From NCBI RefSeq assembly GCF_016612995.1, contig NZ_JAEOAH010000017.1, forward strand, positions 1 through 64,000: DNA of 64,000 bases. The letters are read 5' to 3'. Shown in pieces: positions 7,659-18,274 of this stretch (positions are counted from its first letter, which is position 1; every line of letters begins with the position of its first letter). The DNA is from Viridibacillus soli. GTDB lineage: Bacteria > Bacillota > Bacilli > Bacillales_A > Planococcaceae. The translations under genes were made by a program, and so were the position numbers. The notes below the pieces were generated by a model. That model was given only the letters and a program-made list of their open reading frames with translations, did no database searches and was not told where the DNA came from.

Positions 7659-10463
7659 ATGATAAAAACAATTCAAAATGCTTTCAATAAAAAAGACCAT
7701 TTACAACAATACCACCACTTTTATAAAAAGCTAAAAATCGTTAAAAATACGATATTAATGGAATCTACTCAAGGCCGCGCATTTAATGGCCATATGTTCT
7801 ATATGTTAAAAGACCTCGTTGCTAGGTTCCCGCAATTTACTATTTACGTTGTTGCCAGAGATGTTAACGCTATTTCAAAAAGCTTAAAAAAACAGAAGCT
7901 TTCTCAAATTACAGTTGTTGAACATAACTCCATTGACTATGTTAAATTACTAGCTAGCTGTGAAATACTTATTAACGATACAAGTTTCTACCCTTTCTTT
8001 AATAAAAAAGAAGGTCAAACGTATATCAATACTTGGCATGGTACCCCTTTAAAGCATTTAGGGAAAGATATGCCCAATATTGTTGATGTCAGTAATGTAC
8101 AACGTAATTTCTATATGGCAGACTATATTATTACTAGTAACCAATATACAGAAGATATACTGATCGATTCGCATAATTTAAAAGGCATCTACCCAGGAAC
8201 AATGGTCACTGCCCCATCACCTCGAAATTCGATTCTATTTGATACGAAGGTGCGAGATAGAATTCGCAAAAAATATAAATTAACAAATCAAAAAGTCTCT
8301 TTCTATATGCCGACTTGGCGTGGTAATGTAGGAAAAGTGAAAAATAGTAACAAACAAATTTTAAATGACCTGGAGAAAATTTCGAAAAATCTAGAAAGCC
8401 ATGAAAGTTTTTTCGTTAAACTACATCCTTTCCAAAGCAATATAGATTTGAGTAACTTCGATAATATCCATCTAATGCCTGACAATATTGAACTTTATGA
8501 GTTTTTAACGGCGGTAGATGTATTAATCACAGATTATTCTTCTATTATGTATGACTTTTTAAATACAGGTCGCTCCGTAGTACTGTATGCATATGATAAA
8601 GCTGAATACTATGATACACGTGGTGCCTATGAAGATATTCAGAATTACCCGCTACCTATCGCTACAACCGTGAAACAATTAATATCGTTACTGAAAGAAA
8701 CACCTGCTGCAAATTATGATTCTTTAAAAGAGAAGTTTTGTCATCTTGATGGATTAGAAGGTACTGCCATCTTGAATGACTATCTATTTGCTAATAAGGA
8801 ACATGCGTTAGTTCATCCTAGAAGCATTCACAACGGCAAAGAAACAGTCGCTATTTTAAGCGGTGGTTTCTGGGATAATGGTATTACAACTGCATTGATC
8901 AATACACTTGAAAATATTGATACTTCTAAGCGCAATTACTTAATCTTCTTTGGTCGTAAAAAGTTAGACCCACAACATTATTTCAGATTAAGAAACCTAC
9001 CGGAAAATGTATTATTTTACCCTGTTCCGGGCGCTTTGAACGGTTCTCCTCTTGATCTAGCCGTTAACAAACGTTATTTATTTAATGAAAAGGTTACTTC
9101 GAAATGGATGGCTAACATCGTTAAAGAGCTTCATAAAATTGAATTTAAACGTGTGTTTGGTGACCTTAAAATAGATTGGATGGTTCACTACCCTGGTTTT
9201 GAAAGAAAATATGCTCAAATGATTAGTTCTATTGATGTTAAATCTGTTATGTATGTACATACAGATATGTTCATGGAATATGATATTAAAGCGAACTATA
9301 GTCAAAAGGTTATCTTTAATGCCTATAAAAACGCTACTGCTATTGCCATTGTAAACGAAACGCTAGTAGATGATTTCGTTAAAAGATTACCTTTTACAAA
9401 AGATAAATTAGTCGTGATGAATAACTTCTTAGGTGAAGACCGTATTAAAGATTTGTCTAATGCTAATCTCATTTCCACACTCGGAGATGTTCAGGTAGAT
9501 TATAGTTACAATGATAATACGATTTTAGAGACATCAAATGATGATTATATCCAGCTTTATAATATGTTGAAAAACTTTAAAAAAGCTTTAAAACAGATGT
9601 CATTTACTTCTTTATCTGAAAACCAAAAGAATGTCATTTATAAAAACTATTTAAAAGAAACCGTAGCACAAAATCCCGAACTCAATATTACGGTGAATAT
9701 TGACCAATTAGATATTGAGCGTCTTGAGGATGTAGCTTTTGAGAAGAAAGCTCCTTACCTTGCTAAAAACAAAGATCTTTTCGTACAAGCTTTCGAACAA
9801 AACTTTGATGAATTTGGTTATACAGATGAATATATTTCTAAAGGCGATTTAAAAACGATTATGATGGATAGTATTCAAGATCTGTCTCCTCAAGTGATTG
9901 AAAGAAATTTACGTATTTCTAAAACAAGATTGTTGGATGACATTTTCAATCCTGAGAAAAAAGTATTTATCAATATTGGTCGCTATGACCATCAAAAAGG
10001 CCATCTTCGCTTACTGACTGCCTTTGATAATATGCATACGAAGTATCCTAATACTTCACTTGTCATTATTGCGCCACATGGTCCTTTGAAAGAAGAAACG
10101 ATTAAAATGGCTCGTTCTTTAGCAAGTCGGGACTCTATCTATATTTTGGGTCGCGTTAGTAACCCTTATGCATTATTAAAATATTGTGATGCATTCGTAT
10201 TGAGTTCTATATATGAAGGACTTGGTCTAGTTGCTTTCGAAGCATTGGCTGTCGATACAGATTTAATCACGGTGAATTTACCACCAACTATTCGTGATTT
10301 TAAAGGTGACGAAGCGATTATCGTTGAAAATAGTGAGGAAGGAATTTATGATGGGTTGATCGATTATATGAAAAACCCTCATACGTTCAGAAAATATGAT
10401 TTCTCTAAACCTAGAGAGCAATCTATTCGAGAATTTGAAAGTCTCTTTACTTCTGGCGATTAA
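7659..10463 (+). CDS. Bifunctional CDP-glycerol glycerophosphotransferase / GT4 glycosyltransferase
   Basis: A 934-residue fusion. Residues about 30-390 are a TagF/TagB-type CDP-glycerol glycerophosphotransferase domain (TWHGTPLKHLGKD, PTWRG, DVLITDYSSIMYDF). Residues about 400-930 are a GT-B fold glycosyltransferase ending in a GT4 half, with INIGRYDHQKG and the E-X7-E motif YEGLGLVAFEAL. About 200 extra residues, poorly conserved and rich in Lys, Asp and Asn, sit between the two GT4 halves. The domains suggest one polypeptide could extend and decorate poly(glycerol phosphate); this is inference. A TTG at 7644 is in frame, but the ATG at 7659 lies 8 bp after GGGAG and is preferred. No membrane segment is visible. 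Confidence 0.85.
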   Translation: MIKTIQNAFNKKDHLQQYHHFYKKLKIVKNTILMESTQGRAFNGHMFYMLKDLVARFPQFTIYVVARDVNAISKSLKKQKLSQITVVEHNSIDYVKLLASCEILINDTSFYPFFNKKEGQTYINTWHGTPLKHLGKDMPNIVDVSNVQRNFYMADYIITSNQYTEDILIDSHNLKGIYPGTMVTAPSPRNSILFDTKVRDRIRKKYKLTNQKVSFYMPTWRGNVGKVKNSNKQILNDLEKISKNLESHESFFVKLHPFQSNIDLSNFDNIHLMPDNIELYEFLTAVDVLITDYSSIMYDFLNTGRSVVLYAYDKAEYYDTRGAYEDIQNYPLPIATTVKQLISLLKETPAANYDSLKEKFCHLDGLEGTAILNDYLFANKEHALVHPRSIHNGKETVAILSGGFWDNGITTALINTLENIDTSKRNYLIFFGRKKLDPQHYFRLRNLPENVLFYPVPGALNGSPLDLAVNKRYLFNEKVTSKWMANIVKELHKIEFKRVFGDLKIDWMVHYPGFERKYAQMISSIDVKSVMYVHTDMFMEYDIKANYSQKVIFNAYKNATAIAIVNETLVDDFVKRLPFTKDKLVVMNNFLGEDRIKDLSNANLISTLGDVQVDYSYNDNTILETSNDDYIQLYNMLKNFKKALKQMSFTSLSENQKNVIYKNYLKETVAQNPELNITVNIDQLDIERLEDVAFEKKAPYLAKNKDLFVQAFEQNFDEFGYTDEYISKGDLKTIMMDSIQDLSPQVIERNLRISKTRLLDDIFNPEKKVFINIGRYDHQKGHLRLLTAFDNMHTKYPNTSLVIIAPHGPLKEETIKMARSLASRDSIYILGRVSNPYALLKYCDAFVLSSIYEGLGLVAFEALAVDTDLITVNLPPTIRDFKGDEAIIVENSEEGIYDGLIDYMKNPHTFRKYDFSKPREQSIREFESLFTSGD

Positions 10464-10485
10464 TCATCAGAAAACATTTAGCCTA

Positions 10486-10520
10486 GAATTTATCGAGCTT
10501 GCTCGATAAATTCTTCTAAA
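10486..10520 (+). terminator. Probable terminator of the pgi-pgcA-tagF-like operon
   Basis: A perfect 13-bp stem GAATTTATCGAGC / GCTCGATAAATTC has a 2-nt gap between its arms at 10486-10513 and a short pyrimidine tail. A second, bidirectional terminator follows at 10575. Confidence 0.6.
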
Positions 10521-10574
10521 AAATCTGTGGCATCCGCCGGGGTTTGGACCCTGCTGGATAAAATAAAACAAATG

Positions 10575-10621
10575 AAAAGTCCAATGACCAAGTTAGCTAC
10601 ATCGGTCATTGGACTTTTTTT
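10575..10621. terminator. Bidirectional terminator between convergent genes
   Basis: A 14-bp stem (AAAGTCCAATGACC / GGTCATTGGACTTT) is flanked by a T run on the plus strand and a shorter one on the minus strand. It separates the convergent TagF-like and TarM-like genes. Confidence 0.88.
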
Positions 10622-10628
10622 AATGCTA

Positions 10629-12179
10629 TTAGTAAACTTCTAGTTCTGGTAGGTTATGAAGTAGGTCATGCCATTTTTCATAATAGCCTTCAGGTGTGTA
10701 TTCCGTTGCCACAAGTTTTTGTCCAGCGGCTCCTAAAGTTGCTACTTCCTCTGGGTGATTAAGTAAATGAATGATTTTCTCCGCTAATTGCTCTTTGTCA
10801 CCATTCGGCACTACGTAACCATTTACACCATTCTCTATAATTTCAGAAGGACCATAGTTAATGTCATAGCTTATGACAGGCGTACGGCTTGCTAGTGATT
10901 CAATTAAAGCAATGCTCATTCCTTCATCGGATGATGTAATGAGCGATACAGAGGCTTTAGTTACTATATCTTGGACGTGATTTGTATAACCTTTAAGGAA
11001 TACATTGTTCGTTAGTTTTAACTCTTTAATGAGCTCTTCTAACTTTTCTTTTTCAGCACCTGCACCATAAACCTCAAGTTTAGCTTTTGGCACGTTTTGG
11101 ACTACTTTCGCAAATGAATGAATGGCTTCATCAATTCGCTTTTCAGGACTATAACGTGCAATCATCGTAACAAGTAGAGGGTCTTTCTCTACTTCCTTAT
11201 CATTCACTTCAACAAAGTTTGGTATGACATGAATATTGCCTCTATTACCAATCTCTTTATGCAAGTCCAACTGTTGTGCCTTTGTTAATACAACGGTTGT
11301 ATATCCTTTTGGAATGACTTCAATGATCTCGTTTAAGTTTTCTTTATATTTGCTTCCTAAAGTATAAGGCGCTTCAAAGTGATTTGAATGCATCATATAT
11401 ACTTTTTCCACTAAAGAATCGTCCATACCAATTACTCTAGAAGCAGTCCCTGCTCCATCACAAATAACAATTGGCTTCACAGGCTCTAAATTACAAATTT
11501 CATTTAGCCAAGCAGTATGGAATTCGATTCGGTTAGCAAAGGACTGCGCCTTTTGATAATGTGGACTAAATAAAAATAGTCGTTGTTGATTGCCTTTAAT
11601 ATGGTTATACCAAATATTCAAATAGCAAAAGCCATCTTTTGTATAGTAGCGTTCCTGATTTTTTTTGTTGTTTGATGAGTGATAAAACGTTTCACGATTA
11701 ATATATCCATCTTTATGGAATTCCTCACGACGTATACGAATACGATTGTCGGTGAAGTAATCGATAAATTCTATGACACGATCATCGTTCCATTTTTTAT
11801 ATTTGATATACATACCATTTAAGAAATATCGTGCGTAGTTATCTTCCGCTTCTACCCAGTAATCATCATTTTCGTATAATTTGGATGCTTTTTCGTAGTA
11901 GGCTTTTTGCTGTGAAGTCATTTCAGATTGCGATAACTTATCACGATAGTAATCATATACATTTGTGATTTTACAGTTAGCTGCTAATTGACCTGTTTGT
12001 CTTAGTTCTTTTTCAATTTCTCCGTAGTTAGGCTTGTAATCGAAGGTTAACAGTTCACTTTCAAATTGCTCATTTGAAAATAAACTGGACCTGCGTAACA
12101 TAACTTTGTTAATGCCGCCTTTTTCAACAGCCATATCCCATACAGTCATGAATAATTTCTTTTTCATATGCGTTTTCAC
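10629..12179 (-). CDS. TarM-like wall teichoic acid glycosyltransferase (GT4), copy 1
   Basis: A 516-residue glycosyltransferase. The layout matches Staphylococcus TarM and relatives. An N-terminal segment (FMTVWDMAVEKGGINKVM, then LLTFDYKPNY) leads to a beta-rich insertion of aromatic repeats (about 120-210), the acceptor half with VICDGAG, and a GT4 C-terminal half with ARYSPEKRI and the E-X7-E motif DEGMSIALIESL. TarM-type enzymes add alpha-linked GlcNAc or glucose to teichoic acid in the cytosol; the sugar used here is unknown. It is the last gene of tagG-tagH-tarM-like (42-bp gap), so decoration and export may be co-expressed. Start ATG follows AAAGGGTGTG. A paralogue lies at 20087-21610. 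Confidence 0.8.
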   Translation of the reverse strand: MKTHMKKKLFMTVWDMAVEKGGINKVMLRRSSLFSNEQFESELLTFDYKPNYGEIEKELRQTGQLAANCKITNVYDYYRDKLSQSEMTSQQKAYYEKASKLYENDDYWVEAEDNYARYFLNGMYIKYKKWNDDRVIEFIDYFTDNRIRIRREEFHKDGYINRETFYHSSNNKKNQERYYTKDGFCYLNIWYNHIKGNQQRLFLFSPHYQKAQSFANRIEFHTAWLNEICNLEPVKPIVICDGAGTASRVIGMDDSLVEKVYMMHSNHFEAPYTLGSKYKENLNEIIEVIPKGYTTVVLTKAQQLDLHKEIGNRGNIHVIPNFVEVNDKEVEKDPLLVTMIARYSPEKRIDEAIHSFAKVVQNVPKAKLEVYGAGAEKEKLEELIKELKLTNNVFLKGYTNHVQDIVTKASVSLITSSDEGMSIALIESLASRTPVISYDINYGPSEIIENGVNGYVVPNGDKEQLAEKIIHLLNHPEEVATLGAAGQKLVATEYTPEGYYEKWHDLLHNLPELEVY

Positions 12180-12221
12180 ACCCTTTTTCAGATGAAAGTC
12201 ACTAGAGTTTATCGTAGCTAT

Positions 12222-13034
<813 letters not shown>

Positions 13035-13054
13035 TTATGTCCTCCATATTACGG

Positions 13055-13864
13055 TTAGATAAAGTCAGAGAAACGGTTTCTGAATTTATAGTGTGCTGAT
13101 GAACCAATTATTAAAAGGAAAATAATAAGTCCCCAGTTATACAACGTCAATTGCCATTCCGCTACAATGTACCATTCGTTTTTCAGAAGAGATGCACGAT
13201 AACCCTCTGCTAGATAGTGAAATGGATTTAGCCTTAAAATCTCTTGTATCCATTCAGGCATCTTCCCAGTACGATCCCATAAGATTGGTGATAAGAAGAA
13301 CATCGCTTGTAGCACTGATTGAACAATCATCTGAACATCTCGCACCACAACTGTCAGTGTTGAAGTAAGTAATGTAATACTGAAGGCTAGAAGATAACTC
13401 ATCGCCATGAAGTAAATGAGCTGGATATAATAAATACTCGGATAATACCCCGAAATCCAAAAGACGACCATAATAATGCCGACTAACGCTAAGTGGCCAT
13501 AGAATTTACCTGTAATAATATAGCTCGGTAGAACTGATAACGGGAAATTCATCTTGGCGACCATGGAGTACTTTTGATAAATCGCTTTTGAGCCATTTAA
13601 AATTGCTTTGTTAATAAAGAACCACATGGAGATACCCGCGAGCATCCAGTAAACATATGGTACATTATCTATTTTTGCGCTTCCGCGTATACCAAAACCG
13701 AAAACAAACCAGTACATAGCCATTTGAATCGCAGGGTTAAGAATTTCCCAGAAGAAGCCAAGGTAGTTGTTTTGGTTGTCGATTTTAAGTTGAAATTTAG
13801 CCAATCTCTGAATCATATAAAAAGAATTCACTTGTTCTTTAATGATATTAATAAATGCCTTCAT
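13055..13864 (-). CDS. tagG: Teichoic acid ABC exporter, permease subunit
   Basis: Membrane half of the TagGH wall teichoic acid exporter. The 269 residues show about six hydrophobic segments typical of ABC-2 transporters (for example MAMYWFVFGFGI, YVYWMLAGISMWFFI, LALVGIIMVVFWISG). The family stretch ADGYRASLL-like YLAEGYRASLLKNEW is near the C-terminus. Start ATG follows GAGGAAAATAAC. First gene of the tagG-tagH-tarM-like operon. The 500 bp upstream include a 10-bp palindrome TGATGCATCA near 13910 and a related TATGCATCATCG near 13967, which may be operator material. Confidence 0.92.
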   Translation of the reverse strand: MKAFINIIKEQVNSFYMIQRLAKFQLKIDNQNNYLGFFWEILNPAIQMAMYWFVFGFGIRGSAKIDNVPYVYWMLAGISMWFFINKAILNGSKAIYQKYSMVAKMNFPLSVLPSYIITGKFYGHLALVGIIMVVFWISGYYPSIYYIQLIYFMAMSYLLAFSITLLTSTLTVVVRDVQMIVQSVLQAMFFLSPILWDRTGKMPEWIQEILRLNPFHYLAEGYRASLLKNEWYIVAEWQLTLYNWGLIIFLLIIGSSAHYKFRNRFSDFI

Positions 13865-14342
13865 ATTGTTATTTTCCTCAATTCCTTGAATTTCATTAAG
13901 GGTTGGTTTTGATGCATCATTTACTTTTGCAAAAAAAATCGACTTTCTATCATTCTTGATGTCATTTATGCATCATCGAATTTTCGTTTCGTCACATTAA
14001 TAGTTAGAACGATATTTTGCTTTAAAAGGATGCACTTTGTTTTGAATTGTCGTTTGAATTCCCAGTGTTGGTAAGCTTTGGCGGGCTGTCCTTTGCTACC
14101 ATAAGAGTGTCTCGAATCCGCTTTTTGGTAGACCAAATATTTTCTTATATTACCATAAAAACTTACAACATAGTATACCATAGAATGTGTATTTGTTCTG
14201 TTTGGAAAATGTAAAGATTTAGGATGGATTTATGAGAGTTTTCCAAGATGGAGAATGGTGTCGGTTGGGGTGATTATTTGGAGGTTTAGAGTGGATTTTA
14301 GGGGGTAGCGGTTTATAAGCGTTCTGAGGGAATTTTTCACAT
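13865..14342. other. Intergenic region upstream of tagG
   Basis: No gene can be supported in this stretch. An open frame of 71 codons on the minus strand (13966-14181) has no clear ribosome binding site and no family resemblance. The region probably contains the tagG promoter; I see no unambiguous -35/-10 pair. Confidence 0.5.
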
Positions 14343-14381
14343 AAAAAAGACGTTTCCAGTTAAGATGGAAACGTCTTTTTT
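14343..14381. terminator. Terminator of the TagB/TagF-like gene
   Basis: The stem AAAAAAGACGTTTCCA / TGGAAACGTCTTTTTT lies directly past the stop codon at 14385. T runs on both strands make it functional in either direction. Confidence 0.9.
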
Positions 14382-14384
14382 GCG

Positions 14385-15563
14385 TTATTTTTTGAAAACG
14401 TGGTTGACTACGCGTTCTGAGGCTTTGCCGTCTTCCCATTCGCAGAAACGTTCTGAGAAACGATCGAACTGTTCTTTTGAATGGTGGCCTTCTGTTAGGG
14501 CGCGACCAATTTCAGTAAATAGCTCGTCCTGTTCTTTGATGATTAATCCCGGTGCGTCGGCTTCAATGTCGATGTAGAAGCCACGTAAGCGATCTCGGTA
14601 ATCTTCTAAGTCGTACATGTAAAAGATGATTGGGCGATCTAGAATAGCATAGTCAAAGAATACGGATGAGTAATCTGTGATTAGAATATCACTGACTAAG
14701 TATAGATCCGCGATGTCATAGTAGTTGGAAACGTCTTTGATGAAGTCGCCGTATTGTGCGAAGTCGAAGCTTTCCGATACTAGATAATGCATACGAGCTA
14801 GGAGAACAAAATCATCTCCGTACTGTTCTTTTAGTTTTTGTATGTCAAATTGGAATTCGAATTTGTACTTCCCTTTTTTGACGAATTGGTCGTCACGCCA
14901 TGTTGGAGCGTATAAAACGATTTTCTTACCTTCAGGGATATTCAATGATTTACGGATTTTATCAATTTTGCTTAGGTCCGTATTTTGTAATGCATCATTT
15001 CGTGGGTAGCCTGATTCAATGACGTCCCCATTAAAGTGGAATGCACGTGCTAAAATTTCTCCTGAGTATGCGTTTGGCGCTATTAGATAATTCCAGTTTT
15101 TAGATTCATTAATGATGTTTTTACGGTATGTTGTTGTTTTTGTGCCTGGCATATGCACTTCTTCGATGTCTATACCAAGTTTTTTAAGCGGTGTACCATG
15201 CCATGTTTGTAGATATGTTGTTTTTTTAGGTCTTGGCATCCATTTTGGTAGACGGACGTTGTTCACCCAGTATTCTGCACGTGGAAACGTGAATAACCAT
15301 TTCAGGGTGAAGCGTTTCATATACGGAACGCCCATTTCTTCAAATAGAGGAATACTGCTTTTTTGTATGCTCCAGATGAGTTTGAATTCTGGATTATTTT
15401 CTTTCATATATTCGTAAATTGCACGCGGATTATCGCTGTAGCGTTTGCCGTGGAAGCTTTCGAATACAACTAAGTTTTTCTTTCTCGGTGTTCTAGCTAG
15501 GAATGAGAAAGCCTTTGCAATTAGCTTTTTTGTATATTTACTTTTTTTAATTTTTTTTAACAA
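14385..15563 (-). CDS. CDP-glycerol glycerophosphotransferase family protein (TagB/TagF-like)
   Basis: Peripheral membrane enzyme transferring glycerol-phosphate from CDP-glycerol onto the teichoic acid linkage unit or growing chain. It has 392 residues, essentially the single catalytic domain. Motifs are FESFHGKRYSDNPRAIYEYM, TWHGTPLKKLGIDIEE, SGYPRNDAL, LYAPTWRDDQF, ILITDYSSVFFDYA and RGFYIDIEADAPG. The N-terminus is Lys-rich (KKIKKSKYTKK), which could help membrane binding. Length fits the TagB primase class or a minimal TagF; sequence alone does not decide. It is close in sequence to the C-terminal domain of the 15743-17875 gene, suggesting local duplication. A terminator separates the two. 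Confidence 0.88.
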   Translation of the reverse strand: MLKKIKKSKYTKKLIAKAFSFLARTPRKKNLVVFESFHGKRYSDNPRAIYEYMKENNPEFKLIWSIQKSSIPLFEEMGVPYMKRFTLKWLFTFPRAEYWVNNVRLPKWMPRPKKTTYLQTWHGTPLKKLGIDIEEVHMPGTKTTTYRKNIINESKNWNYLIAPNAYSGEILARAFHFNGDVIESGYPRNDALQNTDLSKIDKIRKSLNIPEGKKIVLYAPTWRDDQFVKKGKYKFEFQFDIQKLKEQYGDDFVLLARMHYLVSESFDFAQYGDFIKDVSNYYDIADLYLVSDILITDYSSVFFDYAILDRPIIFYMYDLEDYRDRLRGFYIDIEADAPGLIIKEQDELFTEIGRALTEGHHSKEQFDRFSERFCEWEDGKASERVVNHVFKK

Positions 15564-15686
15564 CAGAATCCACTCTTTCCATTCATATTTACATTCTTTG
15601 TTTTTTTGGACGTACTATTGTCCCACATTATATCTTAACACTAAGCATTATAAGAAAAAACAATTTATTTCATTTTTTTTAACTAT

Positions 15687-15737
15687 AAAAAAAGCGCTCT
15701 GCCCGTCAATCGTACGATGGGTGTGATCGCTTTTTTA
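15687..15737 (-). terminator. Terminator of the GT2-TagF fusion gene
   Basis: The stem AAAAAAGCG...CCC / GGG...CGCTTTTTT (15687-15735) has small internal mismatches and T runs on both sides, a few bases past the stop at 15743. Confidence 0.85.
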
Positions 15738-15742
15738 TCATG

Positions 15743-17875
15743 TTATTGCTTTGGGAATACTTTCTTTACGATTTTCTCTGATGCATTTCCTGATTCCCAG
15801 CTACAGATTTTGTCATAGAAGGCATCATATTTTTCTTTGTAATCTTCTGTTACTACGTCGATGTTGAGTACAGCTTCAATAATTTCATCTGTTGTTTTAA
15901 CTAGTGGTCCTGGTACTTCACTTTCGATGTCGATGTAGAAACCTCGTAGTTGGTCACGATATTTTTCAAGATCATATGTGTAGAATAAAATGGGTCTACG
16001 CAAATTCGAATAGTCAAAGAATACAGATGAGTAATCGGTAATTAGGATATCTGAAATTAAATATAGATCCGCAATATCTTCATACGTAGACATATTATAG
16101 ACAAAATCTTCATAGCCCTCAATATTTAGATCATCTGCTATGAAGTAATGCATACGGAGTAGGATGACATATTCGTCACCAAGTTTTTCTTTTAGTTTAT
16201 TTAGATCAAATTTCAAATTGAATCTATACTTCCCTGGTTCATAAAATTCATCGTCACGCCATGTCGGAGCATAGAGGATTACTTTTTTATCTAATGGGAT
16301 ATTTAATTTCGTTTTCATCTTCGTAATATAGTCCGAGTTGTTGTTGATGTACAGCGTATCATTACGAGGGTAACCGTCTTCAAGCATAACTTTATCAAAT
16401 TTGAATGCACTTTTGAAAATATCAGATGAGTATGGATTTGATGCGATTAAATAATCCCATAATCGTGATTGCTCATAGAATTGCTGTTTATACTTTGGAT
16501 TGGCTGAATAGACTTCGTTCATATCAAATACTAGCTTTTTCAATGGTGTACCGTGCCATGTTTGTAAAAATACATTTCCTTCACGTTTTTGAAGATGAAG
16601 CGGCTGACGCATGTTGCTAACCCAGTATTTCGCCGTTGCCATGTAATAGTAGTAGGTTAAACTAAGGCGCTTCACTTGCTTCGCATTTCCTGGAAGATCG
16701 TGATTTGTTTCATTAAAGGACCAAACAAATTCGTATTCTGGGTAGTTTTCCACCATATACTCGTAAATATACCTCGGACTATCCGCATAATTTTTACCAA
16801 GGAAGCTTTCGAAAACGATTGTTTTTTCTTTCAATGGTCTTTTTAGGAAAACGTCTTTATATATTTGGCGATACATTTTCTTTTTGCTAGAAAGCGACTG
16901 CTTCGTCTCTCGAGCAAAATGGTGAAAATTGATATATCTTTTGTAGCTTTTCAGATTTTGTTTGCTAAGTGCTTTCAATTCACGTCGCACTAGCATATTT
17001 TGACCTTTATATTGCTCTGGATCAATTCTTTCCATTGCTGATGCAAGTTGTTCAAAGCTGCTATTGATTTTAGTAGCATCACGCATTATGAGAATGAACT
17101 TAGAACGATAAAGGTGGAGTAGTATTTTATCTAATAGGATCTCGGCTGTATTATTTCCTTTATATTGCTCTTTCAGTTGTTTATAAACGACTACAAAATC
17201 CGTTAACAGTTTTTCTCTCCCTAGCTGCGTAAGAGATGGGTTTGAAATCGGGTCATTACGAACACGGAGGAAATAAACACTTTCTCTTACATAATAGACA
17301 TTTTTGTATTCTATGTATAACGGCAAAAGGAACGCCATTTCGGAATAACAATCTGTTTCCTCTGAAAAGCGAAGGCTGTGTTCACGAATGATTTCCATAG
17401 AAAACAAGCTATTCAACACAGTTAAGTTTTGGAATACTTTAAATAGCTTTTTATGTCTTCTCACTCTAATCTCCGAATCATCTATCTCTATTAAACTATC
17501 TTCTTTATTAGACACTCTTTTATTTCGGCCTAATATAAATGGTAGTTCTCCGATGCTTTGGACTAAATTTTCAACAGCACGATGTTCTAAAAAGTCATCG
17601 CTATCTACGAAATATATATACTCCCCTGTTGCTTGTTCGATCCCACGATTTCTTGCAAAACCAACACCGTGATTTTCATGTAGATCGATACTTTGGCAAC
17701 GAGAATCTGCTTTTTTAAACTGTTCAATGATTTCAGCAGATCCATCTGTCGAACCATCGTTTACTACGATTATTTCTACGTTTTGATAAATTTGATTTGT
17801 CACTGATGTTAAACATTCTTCTAAAAATTCAGCTGTATTATATACGGTTACGATGACTGAAACGAACTTATCCAT
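15743..17875 (-). CDS. GT2 glycosyltransferase fused to CDP-glycerol glycerophosphotransferase
   Basis: A 710-residue two-domain protein. Residues 1-about 230 are a GT-A fold family 2 glycosyltransferase (VSVIVTVYN, NDGSTDGS, FARNRGIEQATGEY, acidic motif FVDSDDF). An alpha-helical linker follows to about 340. Residues about 345-705 are a TagF/TagB-like domain with TWHGTPLKKLVFDMNE, LYAPTWRDDEF, ILITDYSSVFFDYS and RGFYIDIESEVPG. The likely role is adding sugar and glycerol-phosphate to a teichoic-acid-like polymer, by analogy with similar fusions in other Gram-positives; the polymer is unknown. Start ATG follows GGAGAGG. The C-terminal domain closely resembles the neighbouring 14385-15563 protein. 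Confidence 0.86.
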   Translation of the reverse strand: MDKFVSVIVTVYNTAEFLEECLTSVTNQIYQNVEIIVVNDGSTDGSAEIIEQFKKADSRCQSIDLHENHGVGFARNRGIEQATGEYIYFVDSDDFLEHRAVENLVQSIGELPFILGRNKRVSNKEDSLIEIDDSEIRVRRHKKLFKVFQNLTVLNSLFSMEIIREHSLRFSEETDCYSEMAFLLPLYIEYKNVYYVRESVYFLRVRNDPISNPSLTQLGREKLLTDFVVVYKQLKEQYKGNNTAEILLDKILLHLYRSKFILIMRDATKINSSFEQLASAMERIDPEQYKGQNMLVRRELKALSKQNLKSYKRYINFHHFARETKQSLSSKKKMYRQIYKDVFLKRPLKEKTIVFESFLGKNYADSPRYIYEYMVENYPEYEFVWSFNETNHDLPGNAKQVKRLSLTYYYYMATAKYWVSNMRQPLHLQKREGNVFLQTWHGTPLKKLVFDMNEVYSANPKYKQQFYEQSRLWDYLIASNPYSSDIFKSAFKFDKVMLEDGYPRNDTLYINNNSDYITKMKTKLNIPLDKKVILYAPTWRDDEFYEPGKYRFNLKFDLNKLKEKLGDEYVILLRMHYFIADDLNIEGYEDFVYNMSTYEDIADLYLISDILITDYSSVFFDYSNLRRPILFYTYDLEKYRDQLRGFYIDIESEVPGPLVKTTDEIIEAVLNIDVVTEDYKEKYDAFYDKICSWESGNASEKIVKKVFPKQ

Positions 17876-18112
17876 AAATTTACCTCTCCATTAGATCCAC
17901 ACATCTATTTCAATACGTTTCACAAAACAAATAGAACTCTTAACTGTTAAACAGGCACTTTTTTATGATTGGTACTTAGAGGATGTGTAAATACTTTTTT
18001 TATCATTTATCGTGAATTTTCCATATTTTTTTGCGATTTCAACTCAAATAGATAATATCATATAACAATAAAATTCTATATACTTATATATTTTGTTACG
18101 ACAAATTTTTCT
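17876..18112. other. Divergent intergenic region
   Basis: AT-rich spacer between divergent teichoic acid genes; the gene-free stretch runs on to the start codon at 18275. I see no gene. The plus-strand side carries the promoter listed at 18113-18142. Confidence 0.5.
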
Positions 18113-18142
18113 TTGTTGTGAGGCTTTTATTTCAGTTATACT
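18113..18142 (+). promoter_or_regulatory. Candidate promoter of the TagB-like gene
   Basis: TTGTTG (18113-18118) and TATACT (18137-18142) are separated by 18 bp. The start codon is about 130 bp downstream, which leaves a long leader. Confidence 0.5.
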
Positions 18143-18274
18143 AATAGAAAGTTGTTTGTAGCGAATTTTCCATTTAAAATACGTTGTACAAAGCTATTGG
18201 TAAACAATTTTTCTATTAAGGTGTCGAAATTTGTTAGTGATTATACTTTGGAATTTGGAGAATTAGGTGACTGG

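Noticed and set aside
13966-14181. 71-codon minus-strand frame upstream of tagG
   Set aside because: No ribosome binding site, no recognisable motif, no neighbour relation; most likely chance.
18152-18274. Upstream extension of the TagB-like protein (41 extra residues)
   Set aside because: It begins next to the -10 box, has no ribosome binding site and is unlike the family N-terminus. The ATG at 18275 has AGGTGA before it.
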